From the NCBI GenBank assembly GCA_965218625.1, contig CBDCLG010000016.1:372001-436000 (forward strand): a stretch of 64,000 nucleotides of DNA, read 5' to 3'. Shown here in pieces: positions 24,670 through 33,850 of the stretch. Source of the DNA: Bin5 sp965218625 (GTDB taxonomy: Bacteria > Chloroflexota > Anaerolineae > Caldilineales > Caldilineaceae). The first letter of the stretch is position 1, and every line of letters begins with the position of its first letter. The notes beneath the pieces are model-generated. The model was not told the DNA's origin. It ran no database searches and was given only the letters and a program-made list of their open reading frames with translations. A program made the translations under genes and the position numbers.

Positions 24670-25182
24670 TCAACGTGCAGATTGACGCAGGATTCCTTGT
24701 GGGTCTTCCTCGTAGCGGCTGGGACACTTGAGGAGGAGTACATCTGCCTTGAAAGTGCCGTCGTCGAGAAGCTCCCCTTCGGCAATGACCGAGGCAGCCC
24801 GGTGGAAGTTGTCGGGCCGCGGCTCGTAGTAGACGACAGGCAGCTGATGATCGGGACTCTCTTCATCTTCGATCATGAATCTCAGCGTAACCTGCTCGGC
24901 GTTCCAGTTCTCGCTGCCATTGACCACGACGCCGTTCACCCGCAGACGCTGCGAAACGAGAGCGTCGCCCTGCTGCATTACCTCGTCGACCGTGAGCCAG
25001 TAGGCCTTGGCGGTCGTAAAGCCGTATACGATCAACGCGAGGATGACGCCGATCAGGATGAACCCGGCCACCAGGAACTGCGGCTTGAGACCCGACCGCC
25101 GGCGCGCCAGGCTGGACGGGATCGGCCCTTCCCACAGATCATCCTCGGTCAGACTGTCTTGTACAGGCGAGGCTGTTGTCAT
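24670..25182 (-). CDS. ccmE: CcmE haem chaperone, CxxxY variant
   Basis: 170 residues. A cytoplasmic N terminus, one membrane anchor (about residues 35-54) and an OB-fold domain. In classical CcmE haem is bound covalently by His in LAKHDENY; here the site reads LLLKCPSRYEE, i.e. C153-x3-Y157. The CxxxY form is known from archaea and some bacteria that use a variant System I lacking CcmH. Upstream conserved segments (VVYYEPRPDNF, VIAEGEL, GTFKADVLL) fit. First gene of the maturation run. Confidence 0.85.
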   Translation of the reverse strand: MTTASPVQDSLTEDDLWEGPIPSSLARRRSGLKPQFLVAGFILIGVILALIVYGFTTAKAYWLTVDEVMQQGDALVSQRLRVNGVVVNGSENWNAEQVTLRFMIEDEESPDHQLPVVYYEPRPDNFHRAASVIAEGELLDDGTFKADVLLLKCPSRYEEDPQGILRQSAR

Positions 25183-25289
25183 CGAATGAAATGTCTGCCT
25201 TTGCTCAACAGCGGCCGTCCCCTTTGTCGAAACGCCAACGCAGGCGCGGCCGCATTGTATGTCTCATGACCGGCAGTTCCGAAAACCGG

Positions 25290-25652
25290 CTACTCTTCTT
25301 CTTCGTCATCCTGCGCCCATTGGACTTCCTCGGACAACAGGTCGCGAGCCTTCTCGGCCAGCGGCCCCGGCACCAGAACATCCCTCTCAGCCAGACCGCC
25401 GTAGACAAACCCGTAGATCCGGCCCATGGCTTCACCCTGCACGATGGCGGGGATGCCGGCGCTGTGAAGACGTCCCTTCACGATCTGCGCCTCCATCGGA
25501 TTGGCAGCTTGCCAGACGACAACCGGCTCCTGGGTGACCGGACCGCCGGTCGTGGCCGCGGCCTTCGAACTCACGGGCTCAGGGGGATGGTCTTTCTCGC
25601 TGCGTTTTCCCCACAGTCTCTGGAGGCCTTGGGCAACTATCGACATGGGCAT
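25290..25652 (-). CDS. DUF2007-like small protein
   Basis: 120 residues. Residues about 42-108 (VVWQAANPMEAQIVKGRLHSAGIP...DVLVPGPLAEKARDLL) match the DUF2007 'putative signal transducing protein' domain, a small ferredoxin-like fold found in many bacteria. The N terminus is variable and the C terminus acidic (QDDEEEE). It is on the same strand as, and about 110 bp upstream of, ccmE; cotranscription is possible but not shown. Precise role unknown. Confidence 0.65.
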   Translation of the reverse strand: MPMSIVAQGLQRLWGKRSEKDHPPEPVSSKAAATTGGPVTQEPVVVWQAANPMEAQIVKGRLHSAGIPAIVQGEAMGRIYGFVYGGLAERDVLVPGPLAEKARDLLSEEVQWAQDDEEEE

Positions 25653-25663
25653 TCATTCCTGCA

Positions 25664-26317
25664 TCACAAGCTGGACAGGGTCGCTGTCCGTCCAACGAAC
25701 GGGTTGCTTTCTCGTTCGACTCCGATCGTCGTGGCTTCTCCGTGGCCGGGGTATACGACATATTCGTCGGGCAGGGTCAGCAGTTGTTCGTGGATGCTGC
25801 GAAGCAGCGCTGCGCCGTCCGCGAGGGGCAGGTCGTAGCGTCCGATGCTGCCGCGAAAGAGTGTATCGCCGGCGAAGACCTGCCGGTTGCCGTGATCGAC
25901 GAAGATCACGTGGCCCGGCGAATGACCGGGCGTCAGGCGCACTTCGAGCGACTCGTCGCCGAATTCGATACGCTGCCCGTGGTTGAGAAAACAGTCAGGC
26001 TCAACGATCGGTTCGACGCGCGCGCCCAGCCATTCGCGCACGCGATCGGGCGCCGACCGCAGGATGGGCAGATCGTCCTTGTGCAGGTGGAATTCGGCGC
26101 CGGTAGCCTCGCGCACCGCGTTGACGGCCAGCACGTGGTCGAAATGGGCATGGGTATTGATGATCTTCTCGATGGACAGCCCCATCTCCCCGGCCTCTTT
26201 GACGATTGCGCCCGCGCTGTCGCCCGGGTCGACGATCACACCGCGCAGGGTCTCTTCGCAACCCAGGATATAACAGTTCTCCTGCAACAGGCCCACTGTG
26301 AGACCGGTAATCAACAT
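25664..26317 (-). CDS. Metallo-beta-lactamase-fold hydrolase (YcbL/glyoxalase II-like)
   Basis: 217 residues from ATG 26317, with GGGAG about 9 nt upstream. The dinuclear metal site is complete: THAHFDH (residues 55-61), later HSPGH, GDTLF and the final YPGHGEAT. Size and order match YcbL/hydroxyacylglutathione hydrolase-like thioesterases. Likely a cytoplasmic thioester hydrolase; exact substrate not inferable. 11 bp upstream of the DUF2007-like gene, on the same strand. Confidence 0.8.
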   Translation of the reverse strand: MLITGLTVGLLQENCYILGCEETLRGVIVDPGDSAGAIVKEAGEMGLSIEKIINTHAHFDHVLAVNAVREATGAEFHLHKDDLPILRSAPDRVREWLGARVEPIVEPDCFLNHGQRIEFGDESLEVRLTPGHSPGHVIFVDHGNRQVFAGDTLFRGSIGRYDLPLADGAALLRSIHEQLLTLPDEYVVYPGHGEATTIGVERESNPFVGRTATLSSL

Positions 26318-26511
26318 GCTTTTTGCGCTCCCTGTGCGGCCATTGCGACTGCCCGGACGGCGGCCCGCGCCGCCCAAGTCAGTGTCGTGCCGCGTCCGAC
26401 GTCCGGACCGGCTTCGCCGCTGCCCGCCTCGTTCGCCCCCCGGAAGGGCCGGCGGCTGGCAACAATCCTACTATGCGCGCTGCGCCTTGTCAAAGGAAAC
26501 GGAGTTCGTCT

Positions 26512-26739
26512 CAGGGCAATCGCATCTAAATCCGGACGCCAAAATGTCCCACGCAGGGCGCCCACAAGGGGCGCCCCTACGATGCCAGGCACTGTTTTCG
26601 GCTGAGAGACCGAACTCCGGAAGGGCGCCCACAAGGGGCGCCCCTACGATGCCAGGCACTGTTTTCGGCAGTTTTTTGGGAGTTGGGCTTGAATCAGTCG
26701 GTGTGGCGGGTCTTGGCCCAATGCGATGCAATCGCCCTG
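26512..26739. mobile_element. MITE family A, copy 2, with 10-bp target duplication
   Basis: 228 bp. Terminal inverted repeats: left CAGGGCAATCGCATCTAAAT; right end read in reverse CAGGGCGATTGCATCGCATT. Flanking direct repeats GAGTTCGTCT (26502-26511) and GAGTTTGTCT (26740-26749) differ at one base and look like a target-site duplication. The interior carries two hairpin units (GGGCGCCC-ACAA-GGGGCGCCCC) related to the 66-bp array at 15619. No coding capacity. The surrounding gap, 26318-26826, shows nothing else. Confidence 0.85.
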
Positions 26740-26826
26740 GAGTTTGTCTGCCGGGTCGGCCAGCTGTGAGCTTTCCCGCCGGCAGGGCAACGGCGCATCC
26801 GGCCTCGCTGCTGCCGCGCTGCGCGC

Positions 26827-29259
26827 CTACCTTCCCTGGGGGACACTTCCCATCTCGGCGCGCGCGTCTCCGATCGCCAGCCACAGGGCTGGGTCGGAGC
26901 CGTCAAAGGGAACGTCGAACAGTGCGCGCACCAGCTCGCCCGCGCGCCAGTGGGCGGTTGGATAGGCGCCGCCGGCCAGCGGAGCTTCGACAGCCTGCTC
27001 GCCCAGCAGCAGGCGCATACGCAGGTCGTCCGGCCAGGCGGCGGGGAGCGGGTCGGGAGCCCGCCAGTACAGGGTTACCTGGAGGATATCTCCGGGCGCG
27101 AGCGCGGTGGCCGGGGCATGAGCAAATGACTTGCGATAGAAATCGTAGCCGGCAAGCGTGAGCGGACCGACCTCGCGATCCGACCGGCGCTGCATCGGGA
27201 TGATCGAAACCGGCAGCGGGCGCGCAGGGCGGGCCAGGGCCGGCTTGGCGATCTGTGCCGAATCGCCGGCTGCGGTCGTAAGGCGGACGCCGCTCTCGGC
27301 ATCGTACAGGGCGACGATCAGGCGGTACTCGCCGGGAGGCGTGCCAGGCGGCAGCGGGAGGCCGTGATTGTCGTGTACGATTTCGCCTTCCAACCAGCCC
27401 AGGGTAGGCAGCGAGCCTCCGCCCGGCTCGCCGTCGCGCTGGACGACCACCTGGTCGCGATGGTCCAGGAGCTGCACCGAGACGATCAGGCGGCGTTCCG
27501 GCGCCGACAGGGGGAGCCAGCGCAACCCGATTTGAAGCGTATCTCCCGGGGCGAGCTGCCGAGCGCTGAGACAGAGCTCGGCCAGGTCGGCTACATCTCC
27601 AAAGCGCGGCGGGTGAGCCAGCGGGGCACAGTAGAGGTCATGGGAAAGGGTATAGGTCGCGAAGCGTACATTGCCTTGCCAGCTCTCCAGGCCTTTGAAC
27701 GCATTCCTGCCCAACCAGTTCTCTACGATTCCTTCGCTGTCAGACTGCTCGGTTGCCCACAAAACTGCGAACAGATTGCGCCGGCCAGCCGTCTCTTTCA
27801 CAAGCGTTGCCTCGGTCCGGTCCCGGTCTGGGGGCCGTTCGGCCGGCAGCGGCAACACGCGCACCCCGGGGTCGTAGAAGCGCCAAACGTCGGCCTGGCC
27901 CGGCGCGTTCAGGATTACGAGGTCCCGCTCGGGATCGCCGAGCGCGGCGACTGTGCGCGCCATGTCGGCGTAGTTGTCGCGCGCGGCCGGGTCGGCATAG
28001 TAACCCGGGAGGACCGCCAGGGCCAGGGCCAGGCCCAGCGCGGCGACCGCGCCCGGCGCGGCATAGCGGCGGAGAATGTCGAACCGGCCCGCGTCTGTTT
28101 GCGCGGCCGTGACATCTCTTGCGGAGCTGGAAGCTGACCGGCCAGTGGCAAACAGGTCGGGAAATGGAAGCGCGGCCGCCGCCGTCAACAGACACCAGGC
28201 CGGCGATAACACCAATAGAAACTTGAGGAATGCCGGGCTGAAGAGACCGAAGACGAACATGGCGCCGATCGGCAGCAGCGTCCACAAGAGCAGCGTCGCG
28301 CCGGCGCCGGTCCGCCGCAACCGCCACAGCCCCACCAGTGGCAGCAGGCCGGCGACAAGCATCCATCCCCATGCCAACTGGGGGCCGCTGCGGATGGGAC
28401 CGGCCGCGAGCGTCTGCAGGATCAAGCGCAACCCTTCGAGCGGACTGACATAGCCGTTCTGCGCAGGCCAGTGCAGCAGGCGCTCGATCGCGGTCGCCAG
28501 CCAGGGCAGAAAGGAGACCAGCGCCAGGCCGTTGACGACGAGAAAGAGCAGCAGCGGCGACCGGAGAAGGGACCGCCCCGGGCCGCCTTCCAGCCCGCTC
28601 CTCTGCTGTGAGCGGCCCTCCCTGCCCGCGGCAACAAGCCACCAGGCGAACGCGCCCCAGGCCGCGGCCAGGACCGCGGCAAATGTGTAGTGTGTCCACA
28701 GGCCGGACGCGGCCGCAGCCAGGTAGAGGATAGCGTATACGATGACGGGTCCCAGGCCGGCGCCGGCTTGCCACCGCCTCTTAGCAGCTGCCAGCGCCCA
28801 GATGAGCGCGGCCGACTCGAGCATCAGCAGCGCGTACATGCGGGCTTCCTGGCTGTAGAAGACCTGGAACGGATTGAGCGCGGCGAGCAGGGCGGCGAGC
28901 AGGGCGAGCTGGATCCGCCCGCGCCGCGGCCTGTCGCCGGTCTCCAGCCCCAAGCGGTAGATGACCGCTACCGTCAGCAGGCCCGCCAGCGCCGACAGGC
29001 TGCGCATCCCCCAGGCCGAGTAGGCGAAGAGGCCGCCCCACAGCTTCAGCAGCCAGTAGTAGCCGGGTGGGTGGATGTCAGCCGCGGCGTCGACTGCGAT
29101 GCGCGCGAAGCCGCGCTGGGCCAGCGCCCAGGCGTTGCCTTCGTCGTGCCACAGCGAGGAGCAGGTGAGGCAGTGGAAACGGAGAAACGCTGCCAGCGCC
29201 AGGACGAAGATGAAGATGGCCGAATCGAGGACGGTGTTCGGCGCCGTCTCCTTCTTCAT
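26827..29259 (-). CDS. GT-C fold membrane glycosyltransferase (PMT/ArnT-like)
   Basis: 810 residues. The N-terminal half has 10 or more membrane segments with GT-C landmarks: SLWHDEGNAW in the first external loop (catalytic Asp-Glu), ADIHPPGYYWLLK, and SQEARMYALLML. The C-terminal ~350 residues are soluble and beta-rich. Such proteins move a sugar from a polyprenyl-phosphate donor to protein, lipid or polymer outside the membrane. It is followed 3 bp upstream by a glycoside hydrolase-like gene, suggesting a surface-glycan role. Acceptor unknown. Confidence 0.8.
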   Translation of the reverse strand: MKKETAPNTVLDSAIFIFVLALAAFLRFHCLTCSSLWHDEGNAWALAQRGFARIAVDAAADIHPPGYYWLLKLWGGLFAYSAWGMRSLSALAGLLTVAVIYRLGLETGDRPRRGRIQLALLAALLAALNPFQVFYSQEARMYALLMLESAALIWALAAAKRRWQAGAGLGPVIVYAILYLAAAASGLWTHYTFAAVLAAAWGAFAWWLVAAGREGRSQQRSGLEGGPGRSLLRSPLLLFLVVNGLALVSFLPWLATAIERLLHWPAQNGYVSPLEGLRLILQTLAAGPIRSGPQLAWGWMLVAGLLPLVGLWRLRRTGAGATLLLWTLLPIGAMFVFGLFSPAFLKFLLVLSPAWCLLTAAAALPFPDLFATGRSASSSARDVTAAQTDAGRFDILRRYAAPGAVAALGLALALAVLPGYYADPAARDNYADMARTVAALGDPERDLVILNAPGQADVWRFYDPGVRVLPLPAERPPDRDRTEATLVKETAGRRNLFAVLWATEQSDSEGIVENWLGRNAFKGLESWQGNVRFATYTLSHDLYCAPLAHPPRFGDVADLAELCLSARQLAPGDTLQIGLRWLPLSAPERRLIVSVQLLDHRDQVVVQRDGEPGGGSLPTLGWLEGEIVHDNHGLPLPPGTPPGEYRLIVALYDAESGVRLTTAAGDSAQIAKPALARPARPLPVSIIPMQRRSDREVGPLTLAGYDFYRKSFAHAPATALAPGDILQVTLYWRAPDPLPAAWPDDLRMRLLLGEQAVEAPLAGGAYPTAHWRAGELVRALFDVPFDGSDPALWLAIGDARAEMGSVPQGR

Positions 29260-29262
29260 TCT

Positions 29263-30544
29263 CTATTCTTCGCCACGGGCGCCGGCGATGTAGGTCCTGA
29301 TCGATTCGTAGACGGGCTGGGGTGTGAAGTCGGGCGCGAGCAGACGGAAGTAGGCCTCGGGCTGGCAGTTCAGCTCCCAGGCATCGGTGGCCCGTTTCAT
29401 GTACCAGACGTTGGCCACGCCCAGCCAGGGCCATTCGGCGCCGACGCGTTCGAAGGCAAGCGGCAGATTGGCGGCCTGCTCCTCCAGGCCGACCCGCCCG
29501 TAGCGCGGTTCGGCGCAGTCCGGCGCCGCGTTCCAGTTCATCTCGCTGAGCCAGATCGCCTTGTGCGCGTCGCCGTTGGCGACCATGAGGTCGCGAATGT
29601 ACTGCGGCCGCCCGAAGTTGATCACGCGCGGATGCATGCGGCGGTCGCTCGGTCCCGACCACAGGCCGTAGCCCTGTGCCGCCATCACGTCGAAGTAGGG
29701 CGCGGCGCCGGCGTCGTACATCCGCTGCAGGAAGAGCAGATCGGAGAAGTTGCGGCCGCCGATGGTGGCGCCGTCGAGGTCGATGGTGGCGGCGAGCGCG
29801 CCGGCGACGATGACGGCTGCCGGGTCGGCGGCGCGAACCGCGCCGGCCCCGGCCTTGAGAAGCTCGGTGTAGGCCTCGGGGTCGCTCGAGTCGATGCCCC
29901 ACTCGGGATAGATGTTCGGCTCGTTCCAGATCTGATAGTAGCGGACCCTGCCGCGGTAGCGTTCGGCGACCGCGGCGGCGAAGTCGGCATAGTCCTGGAA
30001 GTCGTCGGGCGGGGCGTAGGCGCCGCCGTCGTTGCCCTGGGCGCGGCTCCAGGCCGGCGGGTTTGAGAGGCGTACGATCAGCTCCATGTCGTACTGTTCC
30101 GCCAGCGCGACGATATGGTCGTACTTTTCCCAGGCCGAGCGGGCCGGCTCGTGGCGGCGGTCCTCGAAGTCGCCCTTGGCGTGAATCTCGATGTCCTCCC
30201 AGGGGAACTCCTGGCGCAGCCGGGTGAAGCCGGCCTGCGGCGGCCATGCGCACGACGCGCTCCCGCTTGGCCGGCTCGACCTCCTGTTCGAGGAAGACGT
30301 TGACGCCGTATGGGGAAATATCGGCGTGATCCGTTACCTGTTGCGGCGCCAGCAGGACCGCCGGGCGCAGCAGGCCGCCCGCCAGGTCGGTCAGGCCCTT
30401 GACCTGCGGCAGAAACGCGGTCTCGCCGGTCTGGGACAGGAGCCAGCTGCGGCTGGGGCCGAGCGCCAATATCAGTAGGGCCAACCCGCCGCACAGCAGC
30501 AGGCCGGCCCAGAGGGTCAAGGTTTCACGAAATGCGCGTTTCAA
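29263..30544 (-). CDS. GH39/GH5-like glycoside hydrolase with N-terminal membrane anchor (frame break near 30238)
   Basis: About 427 residues if healed. The N terminus has an anchor helix (LWAGLLLCGGLALLILAL), then SPYGVNVFLEQEV. The TIM-barrel part has YYQIWNEPNIYPEW (acid/base Glu after Asn) and a later AIWLSEMNWN with the likely nucleophile Glu. The frame changes by one inside a GGCC/GCGGCGGCC stretch at about 30230-30245 (first frame ends VVRMAAA; second resumes GFTRLRQEFPWEDIEI). Start is uncertain; TTG 30544 is the best candidate. Directly upstream of the GT-C gene, so probably coexpressed. Confidence 0.65.
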
Positions 30545-30676
30545 GGAATTGGTCTGTGTTGCAGTTGTAATTGGCGAAAGGCGACATCTGCCGGTCTGCC
30601 CGGTTCGGAGCCCTTCGCCAATATCTTTAGTTCTCCTGGAAGTCAATGTTGATGCACTGAGGCTCCATGGGTCCAA

Positions 30677-31091
30677 CCGTCCTGACCCACTTCTCGCCCC
30701 GCCAATAGGTGTGCAGGTCCTGTCACCGGTCCTGAATCCTTAGTTCATCCTGGAAGTTATGCCGTCGCATCTCCATGCTCTCGTTCAGGACCATGGCTCC
30801 AGATTGGGCAGGGACAGTTGACCATGGTAGATTTCGAACTCTCATTGGGAATTTGACTTCAAGGCACACGCTCCGACTCAAGCAGACTTTCCGGATCGGG
30901 CGCCGATAGATTTCTACAAATGGAACGAATTCCCAAGAAACCTTTAGCGCTCTGCCCGGAGTGCCAGCAGGACATCCTCTGTACAAATGGTCTGCCGCGG
31001 CCCGTAGATAGGCCAATGTGGACACACATGTCATTGCGCTTGATGCCCGCAGCGATTCGACTGGCAAACAACGCCCCTTGAGAATAATCGT
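30677..31091. other. Gap with no convincing gene
   Basis: Only short overlapping frames. One 54-codon plus-strand frame from ATG 30919 contains CPECQQDILC, a zinc-knuckle-like pattern, but it has no ribosome-binding site and no recognisable family. It could be a remnant. Confidence 0.3.
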
Positions 31092-31697
31092 CTATCGTTC
31101 ATGTTTGTGGCACATGCGGCCGGCATTGCCAACGCGCCACTTGTACTGGGGCGCGGGCGGCTGTGTCGGCGCGGGTATGGGTGTCGCGGGCGGGGGAGGT
31201 AGAGGTGTGCGCGTCGGCTCGGCGGGTATCAAATTCGGGACGGCTACATTTTGCGTGTCCCTGGGCGTCACCAGCTGGCTGTAGACCCAGCCCCTCTCTT
31301 CATCCGACCTGTATCTGATCTGCCACCAGTCGCCGAGCCCCGGGCTCTTGCCGGTGACTTCGAACTCTTCGCCAGGGTAGGCCTGACCGATGACCTTGTA
31401 GAGCAGGCTCGGCCCGGCGCGGACGTTCATCTGTGTAGTGCCGATCGTCACCATCGCCTTAGGCAGTGGCGTGGCCGTTGGAGGAACGGCCTCGGCCGTC
31501 GGCTGGACCTGGGTCTGGGTCTGCTGGACGTTCTGACCGCTGCTAACTGCAACCGCTGCACCGGCCGGGGTCAGCGTAAAGGTCGGCGCCGGCGTGATGG
31601 TGGGCCGGGGCGGCTCCACCTGCGCGCGCCGCCGCGCGCCGCACGCGGCCAGCAACAGGATGGCAATGACAATGGTCAGAATTTGTGTCCAGCGCAT
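31092..31697 (-). CDS. SH3-domain lipoprotein
   Basis: 201 residues. Leader with lipobox LLAACG, then a Pro/Thr-rich linker, a bacterial SH3 domain (MNVRAGPSLLYKVIGQAYPGEEF ... WWQIRY...GWVYSQLV, about residues 92-145), and a second Pro-rich tail. Such proteins usually contact peptidoglycan or surface partners. An extended -10 promoter lies about 75 bp upstream. The basic C-terminal end (CHKHER) is unusual. Confidence 0.8.
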   Translation of the reverse strand: MRWTQILTIVIAILLLAACGARRRAQVEPPRPTITPAPTFTLTPAGAAVAVSSGQNVQQTQTQVQPTAEAVPPTATPLPKAMVTIGTTQMNVRAGPSLLYKVIGQAYPGEEFEVTGKSPGLGDWWQIRYRSDEERGWVYSQLVTPRDTQNVAVPNLIPAEPTRTPLPPPPATPIPAPTQPPAPQYKWRVGNAGRMCHKHER

Positions 31698-31769
31698 CGG
31701 TCGAGACCCCCCGTCTGGTACAGTAGGCAGTTCGTCTTGCAGCGATGGCGGAGGCGCAAGATCGGCTAA

Positions 31770-31778
31770 ATTATATCA
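31770..31778 (-). promoter_or_regulatory. Extended -10 promoter for SH3 lipoprotein gene
   Basis: On the minus strand TGATATAAT forms a perfect extended -10 (TATAAT at 31775-31770). The -35 region (TTTAGT-like) is weak, as is common with extended -10 elements. Distance to the gene start is about 70 nt. Confidence 0.45.
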
Positions 31779-32334
31779 CATGCCGCGACGAAAACTAAAG
31801 CGGCCTCGAATTTCCCGGGCGCTGCGCAAAATGGCCTGGGATTTTGCCCTGGTCCGCGCCTGTGGACGGCTTGCACAGGACGTGACGGCCGGGCGGTCGA
31901 GATGGGCCCAGGCGCCGCTCGCGAGCGGCGCCTAAAGGACGAACGGGCTTGCTCGTTCGCGACGGCTCGAGCCAGACCGCGCTGCGTCGCGGCTCGTCGC
32001 GTCTTAGCAGGAGATCTCCAGTTGCCATGGCATGACAGCAAGGCGCCACAGAGGGACCGCGAGCGGGAGTTCCGGCCCTGCGCAACTCTTGCAGCTCTCT
32101 TCGCTCGCCCCTGCCTCATCTGTAGAGAGTGCCGGCCCGCCGCGTGTTGAACGGTCGCAGCAGGCAACATCGGCAAACGGGGCCCAGTTGCGAAAAGGGC
32201 TTCCTGCGCGGCGCTTCGCATAGCTTCGTGGATCGTTCCGCAAAGTTGGGAGCATCGAACCTTTTGGTTTTACAAGTGAACGATTATCGCGGTCTTCCTC
32301 CGCCGCCGGCGTTGAATCCGCCGGCTCTCTAGGC
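31779..32334. other. Noncoding gap with a 24-bp perfect palindrome
   Basis: No credible gene. At 31910-31933 is a perfect 24-bp palindrome centred on GCTCGCGAGC, followed at about 31939-31956 by a hairpin with arms GAACGGGC and GCTCGTTC. The pair could act as a bidirectional terminator or a protein-binding site. The rest shows nothing recognisable. Confidence 0.4.
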
Positions 32335-33850
32335 TCAATCTCGCCAAACCTTCGGATCGGGCTTTTCCTGTTTCAGCAGCGAGGCGCCCGGCCCGGCCTG
32401 GCCGGCATGGCCCCCGTAAGCGCCGGTCTTGAGGACCAGCACCTGGCAACGGGACCGGTCGCGGATGCGCGTGCGCAGCCAGGGTTCGAGCTTTTCCTGC
32501 TCGATTCTGGTGGTGATTACTGTCGGCAGCATGGCGTTGTAGCGGTAGTTGAGCAGCTGGTAAAGTTTCTCCCTGGCCCACGGGGTAGCGCTCTCCGTGC
32601 CAAGGTCGTCAAGCACGAGCAGGTGCGTGCGCTTCAACTCGTCGAAGCGCCGGTCGTAGGGCACGGGCGACTGGGGGTTGAAGGCAGCGCGCAGGTGGTC
32701 GAGCAGGTCAGGAACGACCACAAACATGATTTCGTCCTGTCCCAGCGCACGCCAGGCGTTCGAGATCGCGGCGGCCAGATGCGTTTTGCCGGCCCCGCTG
32801 GACCCGATCAGCACGAACCAGCCGTGCGGGTTGTCGACGAAGGCCTCAGCTGCCTTGCAGGCATCGCGTAGACTGGACAGGCCCTTGTGCTCAGTGTTCG
32901 GTCGCTGCAGGTCAAGCGTGCTGAAAGTCTGCCCGGCGTGAAACGAGAGCGTGCTCAGGCCGCCCTGGCCTTCATTGGCGCCAACGCGGAAGTCGGGCGC
33001 GGTGATTCGGATTCGCTTTCACGAGGTCCATGTCCTGCAGACGGCTGCGCAGGCGCTGGTCGAGCTCTTCCAGGCGCTGATTCGTCGTCAGCACCGTGGG
33101 CAAGCGGCCGTTGTAGCGGTGGTTGAGAATCTGGAACAGTTTCTCCTGCGCCCAGGGCGTTGCGCTGTGCGCGCCCAGGTCGTCGAGGATGAGCAGCTCA
33201 GTGCGGCGTACTTCGTCGAAGAGCTCGTCGTAGCTGGCCTCGCTGCTGGGGCCGAATGTCATACGCAGATGGTCCAACAGGTCGGGCACGACGACGAAGA
33301 TGGCCGCCCGGCCGCTTTCCAGGCGGCGGTTGGCGATGGCCGCGGCCAGGTGTGTCTTGCCGCAGCCATAGCGGCCCATGAAGAGGAGCCAGCCGCGCGG
33401 CTCCTCGGCAAAGCCGGTCGCGGCCGCGTATGCCGCCGCCAGCGTGCCGCGCTTGTCGGGCGGCAGATCAGTCAGATCCGGATCGAAGGACTCGAACGTG
33501 AAGCGGGCCAGGGCGTCGAGCTCGTTTACGCCCTGGAACCGGCTCCTGCGCCTCTGACTGCGTTCTTCCAGCTTACACTTGCAGGGGACCGGCGTGCCGT
33601 AATCGGGATGGCCCAACGGCAGATCGTCGAGGAGGAAACCTGCTCCGCCGCACAGCTTGCATGGTTCAGCCTGGGCGCCCTGCAGCCGCTGCGAACGGGG
33701 CAGCAATCCGGGCGGCGCGGTACGGTCCAGGTTCAGTCGCCTTTCCGGACCGGATTCCGGCGCGCCGCCGCCGGGGTCGGGCGACGACGCGTTGGCGCCG
33801 CGCCCCATCTCCGGCGTAAACTTCCGCAGCAGCTCGCTGATTTCATCCAT
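32335..33850 (-). CDS. Helicase loader with two tandem DnaC/DnaI-type AAA+ domains (frame break near 33016)
   Basis: About 505 residues if healed. The first half has a zinc-binding region (C64, C67, C90, C92), then an AAA+ domain with Walker A GRYGCGKTHLA and Walker B LLILDDLG. The second half repeats it: GWFVLIGSSGAGKTHLAAAI and LLVLDDLG, then VITTRIEQEKL. After GTGAAA, removing one base at about 33016 joins ...RSRLQDMDLVK to RIRITAPDFRVGANEG without loss. As written, a 292-residue first part ends early and the second ATPase lacks a clear start. It overlaps the DnaD-like gene by 8 bp and precedes dnaB, so it should load the replicative helicase. Confidence 0.7.

Noticed and set aside
28690..30066. 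458-codon plus-strand frame
   Set aside because: Antisense to the GT-C and glycoside hydrolase genes; no domain recognised.
31779..32334. RNase P RNA or tmRNA in the GC-rich gap
   Set aside because: Conserved core sequences of either RNA could not be found on either strand.
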